Below are positions 8,091-9,983 of a stretch of 9,983 nucleotides of DNA, piece after piece; the first letter of the stretch is position 1; every line of letters starts with the position of its first letter. The position numbers and the translations under genes were made by a program. This stretch comes from Verrucomicrobiota bacterium. GTDB taxonomy: Bacteria > Verrucomicrobiota > Verrucomicrobiia > Limisphaerales > AV2. The stretch covers positions 1-9,983 of the forward strand of contig QHPA01000179.1 of assembly GCA_003218935.1 (NCBI GenBank), read 5' to 3'. The notes under the pieces are model-generated. The model made no database searches. It had not been told where the DNA came from and worked only from the letters and a program-made list of their open reading frames with translations.

Positions 8091-8162
8091 AGGATTGACT
8101 TGCGGCGCAGATTACGGGAAGAACACGGCGGTGGCAAGCAAAGAGCGCGTTTGCGCGTTGTT

Positions 8163-8234
8163 GGTTGTCCGTGCTCCGTTGTGTTCGAGCGTGTGAGCGC
8201 CCAGCGCAGTCTCAACGTCCCACAACGGACAACC
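8163..8234. repeat. Inverted repeat in the divergent intergenic region
   Basis: GGTTGTCCGT (8163-8172) is the exact reverse complement of ACGGACAACC (8225-8234), and CCGTTGTG (8176-8183) is that of CACAACGG (8221-8228). The left arm equals the right-arm complement GGTTGTCCGTTGTG with seven extra bases. It lies between two divergent genes, 73 bases from the transporter start and 63 bases from the DUF1802 start. It may be a dispersed palindrome or a regulator site; nothing decides between them. Confidence 0.65.
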
Positions 8235-8261
8235 TGCAACTGACCACACCCACTCGACAGA

Positions 8262-8288
8262 TTGCCAAACGAATTTTGCGCGTTTAAT
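8262..8288 (+). promoter_or_regulatory. Promoter candidate for the DUF1802 gene
   Basis: TTTAAT (8283-8288) matches the -10 box at five of six positions, and TTGCCA (8262-8267) matches the -35 box at five of six, but the spacer is only 15 nt. Transcription would start about at the ATG (8297), giving a leaderless or nearly leaderless mRNA. Confidence 0.3.
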
Positions 8289-8296
8289 CTCTGGCC

Positions 8297-8920
8297 ATGC
8301 GGATTGCGTTCAAAGAATGGGCCATCGTGGTGGATGCGCTGGGACGCGGCGAGCAGATCGTCATCCTGCGCAAAGGCGGCATCAGCGAAGGACCAGGCGG
8401 GTTCCAGGTCGAGCATCCGCAGTTTCTGCTTTTTCCAACGCTCTATCATCAGCAGCGGGAGAGTGTCGTCCCGCCCGCCCAGGCGCGGTTCGATATGATC
8501 GCCCCGAAATTTCCGGCCAAGGACAGGGTGCTCTTCGAATTCTTCTGCGAAGTCGCCGCCTCGCAACGGCTCGATTCACTGGCGGCGGCTGAGCGGTTGC
8601 GCGGCCGGCATATCTGGCGCGACGAAGTAATCGCTCAACGCTTCGATTGGGGAAGGGAAAGAAACATTCATGCGCTGGCTGTGCGCGTGTTTCGTCTGCC
8701 GCGCGTGGCCGAGTTGGCTGTGCTCGAAAGCTACGGTGGCTGCAAATCGTGGATTGAACTGGAGAAGGACATCGACACGAGCGGCGCCGCGCGAGTGTTG
8801 TCGGACGAACAATTCGCGCACAAATTGAACGCGTTTACAGAGGCTTTGGGCCTCGCGCAAGCCGCGCGAGTGCAGAAACGGAGTGTTGGAGCAGCGGGCT
8901 CAGGGAGCCATGGAAATTGA
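8297..8920 (+). CDS. DUF1802 family protein
   Basis: A 207-residue soluble protein. The N-terminal half shows the family's typical blocks FKEWAIVVDALGRGEQ (5-20), LRKGGISEGPGGF (24-36) and HPQFLLFPTLYHQ (40-52); the second half has a strand-rich HALAVRVFRLPRV segment and YGGCKSWIELE. No biochemical function is established for the family as far as I know, and none can be read here. The last 15 or so residues (KRSVGAAGSGSHGN) are low in complexity and overlap an inverted repeat at 8880-8955, so the original C-terminus may have been changed. No SD precedes the ATG. The maf gene follows 84 bases downstream on the same strand and may be co-transcribed. Confidence 0.85.
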   Translation: MRIAFKEWAIVVDALGRGEQIVILRKGGISEGPGGFQVEHPQFLLFPTLYHQQRESVVPPAQARFDMIAPKFPAKDRVLFEFFCEVAASQRLDSLAAAERLRGRHIWRDEVIAQRFDWGRERNIHALAVRVFRLPRVAELAVLESYGGCKSWIELEKDIDTSGAARVLSDEQFAHKLNAFTEALGLAQAARVQKRSVGAAGSGSHGN

Positions 8921-8955
8921 CGTTGCCAATGCCGGTCTCAAGAATCCAATACTCC
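8880..8955. repeat. Imperfect inverted repeat across the DUF1802 stop codon
   Basis: GGAGTGTTGG (8880-8889) and CCAATACTCC (8946-8955) are complementary at nine of ten positions, with a 56-nt spacer that contains the DUF1802 stop (8918-8920). With only ten paired bases and a long spacer the structure is weak on its own; it is listed because similar palindromes surround and enter other genes of this window. Confidence 0.45.
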
Positions 8956-9004
8956 AACCGCTGCCCGTCAACGGTTCACGGAGACGCCCGCCCGGGATGA
9001 TTGA

Positions 9005-9571
9005 ATGAACCTGCCACGCCTGATCCTTGCTTCGGGTTCGCCGCGCCGCGCGGAAATACTGCGTGAGATGGGACTGAAGTTTCGCGTTGTGCCGAGCGAT
9101 GTCCCGGAGGTGCATCGCGAACAACTGACCGCGCGCGAGCTTTGCCAGCTCAACGCCTATCGCAAGGCCCGCGCAGTTGCGAAACAGATTCCTGATGCCC
9201 TCGTGCTTGGCGCGGACACACTCGTTTACGCGGGCACGCAATTGTTTGGTAAGCCGACCAGTCTCGCGCAGGCGGAGCAAATGCTTGAACAACTGCAGGG
9301 CCACACGCATCAGGTCGTCACGGGCGTGTGCCTGATTCACTTGCGCCGCTTTCGTCAGAAAATTCTCGCGGAGACCACACAGGTGACGTTTCGTCCGCTG
9401 AACGCGAAGCAAATCCGCTATTACCTCAGCGCCGTCGATCCGCTGGACAAAGCCGGAGCCTACGCGATTCAGGAGAAGGGCGACCTGATCGTCCAGGAAG
9501 TCGCAGGTTCCTATTCCAACGTTGTCGGTTTGCCGATGGAGCGGTTGAAAGCGGAGCTGGCAGCGTGGTGA
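9005..9571 (+). CDS. maf: Maf family nucleoside triphosphate pyrophosphatase
   Basis: A complete 188-residue cytoplasmic enzyme that hydrolyses non-canonical or excess nucleoside triphosphates to monophosphate and pyrophosphate, a house-cleaning role. Motifs: SGSPRR (10-15) at the N-terminus, AYRKA with Lys54, GADTLV with Asp71, FGKP (81-84), THQVVTGV (101-108), DKAGAYAIQ (148-156) and GSYSNVVGLPM (168-178). The AGAYAIQ and SYSNVVGLP forms point to the YhdE-like dTTP/UTP pyrophosphatase branch rather than the YceF m7GTP branch, as known for the family; this subtype call is moderate. Length is normal. The ATG has only a weak G-rich GGGATGA before it. It probably shares a transcript with the DUF1802 gene upstream, and an inverted repeat begins just after its stop. 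Confidence 0.96.
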   Translation: MNLPRLILASGSPRRAEILREMGLKFRVVPSDVPEVHREQLTARELCQLNAYRKARAVAKQIPDALVLGADTLVYAGTQLFGKPTSLAQAEQMLEQLQGHTHQVVTGVCLIHLRRFRQKILAETTQVTFRPLNAKQIRYYLSAVDPLDKAGAYAIQEKGDLIVQEVAGSYSNVVGLPMERLKAELAAW

Positions 9572-9574
9572 TTG

Positions 9575-9652
9575 GGAGCGCCGACTCCGCTTCGGCGCAA
9601 AGGGAAGCAACGCGCTGTCTCGTTTCCGCACCGAAACGGAGTTCGGCGCTCC
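9575..9652. repeat. Imperfect 24/25-bp inverted repeat after maf
   Basis: The left arm (9575-9598) is GGAGCGCCGACTCCGCTTCG plus GCGC; the right arm (9628-9652), reverse-complemented, is GGAGCGCCGAACTCCGTTTC plus GGTGC. The outer ten bases pair perfectly. The spacer is 29 nt. It starts four bases after the maf stop and could fold as a long hairpin at the transcript end, but the nearest T-run (9678-9682) is 26 bases away, so termination is only possible. Confidence 0.75.
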
Positions 9653-9715
9653 GTTTCGCGGGCTTCGATAAAATCAGTTTTTGACCCGGCGCGCCAAAAA
9701 ATCTACCTTCCCGCC

Positions 9716-9983
9716 GTGGAAAGCAGCAGCGCCAATCCGCCGGACGTGGAGCACGCTCCGCCTGTGCCGTTGCCATTTCGTCAACTTGATGCCATCGGGC
9801 GCACCATCATTCGCTTCATCCAGACCGCGCAAGGGTTGATTGCGTTCACGTTGATTACGCTCGGCGTGGCGGTCACAAAATTCAACGCGTCTTCCCGCCT
9901 CATTCATCCGCTGATCCGCTCGCAAATTTACCGGGCCGGCTTGCATCTGCTGCCGATGATCAGTTTTCTGGCGTGCGCGCTCG
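9716..9983 (+). CDS. MlaE/YrbE-type ABC transporter permease (3' partial)
   Basis: The frame from GTG 9716 is open to the window end (89 codons). After a short Pro/Ser-rich start comes LDAIGRTIIRFIQTAQGLIAF, a hydrophobic stretch TLITLGVAV, then LIHPLIRSQIYRAGLHLLPM and ISFLACAL. The order GR...QIY..G...LP followed by a membrane segment is typical of the MlaE permease family, which with an ATPase and an MCE protein moves phospholipids between inner and outer membrane in diderm bacteria. The ATPase and MCE genes would be expected beyond the window. GTG is chosen because no ATG lies in frame nearby upstream; there is no SD. TTGACC (9681-9686) and TACCTT (9704-9709), 17 nt apart, would start transcription near the GTG, but the -10 match is poor. 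Confidence 0.8.
   Translation, partial: MESSSANPPDVEHAPPVPLPFRQLDAIGRTIIRFIQTAQGLIAFTLITLGVAVTKFNASSRLIHPLIRSQIYRAGLHLLPMISFLACAL

Noticed and set aside
8910..9008. Short plus-strand frame of 32 codons between the DUF1802 gene and maf
   Set aside because: It overlaps the DUF1802 stop and joins maf by ATGA, which could mean translational coupling, but it lies in a repeat and the peptide resembles nothing known to me.
8900..9631. Minus-strand 243-codon frame
   Set aside because: Antisense to maf, whose frame carries all Maf motifs.

Overview
The window looks like a GC-rich bacterial chromosome segment with ordinary housekeeping genes. The proteins (a GlyGly-rich OYE-type oxidoreductase ending in an SGCYPLD motif, a full-length Lhr helicase, an NHS-type MFS carrier, DUF1802, Maf and an MlaE permease) together with many short palindromic and tandem repeats suggest a Verrucomicrobiota genome, perhaps of the Pedosphaera/Limisphaera type. 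That assignment is an inference from style and remembered homologues, not a search result. No mobile-element genes, CRISPR array or defence cluster is visible.

Layout: the 3' part of an NADH:flavin oxidoreductase gene (1-1154, +); a repeat-filled gap (1155-1574); a very long lhr-type helicase gene (1575-6182, +); an initiator tRNA-Met (6289-6365, +) with a good intrinsic terminator; a small PH-domain-like gene with the only strong Shine-Dalgarno of the window (6466-6783, +); a convergent MFS nucleoside-transporter-like gene (6849-8090, -); then, after a divergent intergenic region, a DUF1802 gene (8297-8920, +), maf (9005-9571, +) and the start of an MlaE-type ABC permease (9716 to the window end, +). 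The genes do not form one obvious pathway. Lhr and Maf concern nucleic acid repair and nucleotide-pool cleaning, the MFS carrier may import nucleosides, and MlaE belongs to envelope lipid transport.

The most interesting layer is not a gene. Short palindromes and tandem arrays of several distinct kinds occur between genes and also inside two open reading frames: one site in the oxidoreductase gene and four in the helicase gene. All leave the frame open, and they coincide with low-complexity stretches that look out of place between conserved motifs. One repeat core, GACGTGAGGAGGC, occurs in the intergenic gap and twice in lhr, in opposite orientations, so it encodes unrelated peptides. This resembles the protein-embedded palindromic elements known from Rickettsia and is the main item worth following up.
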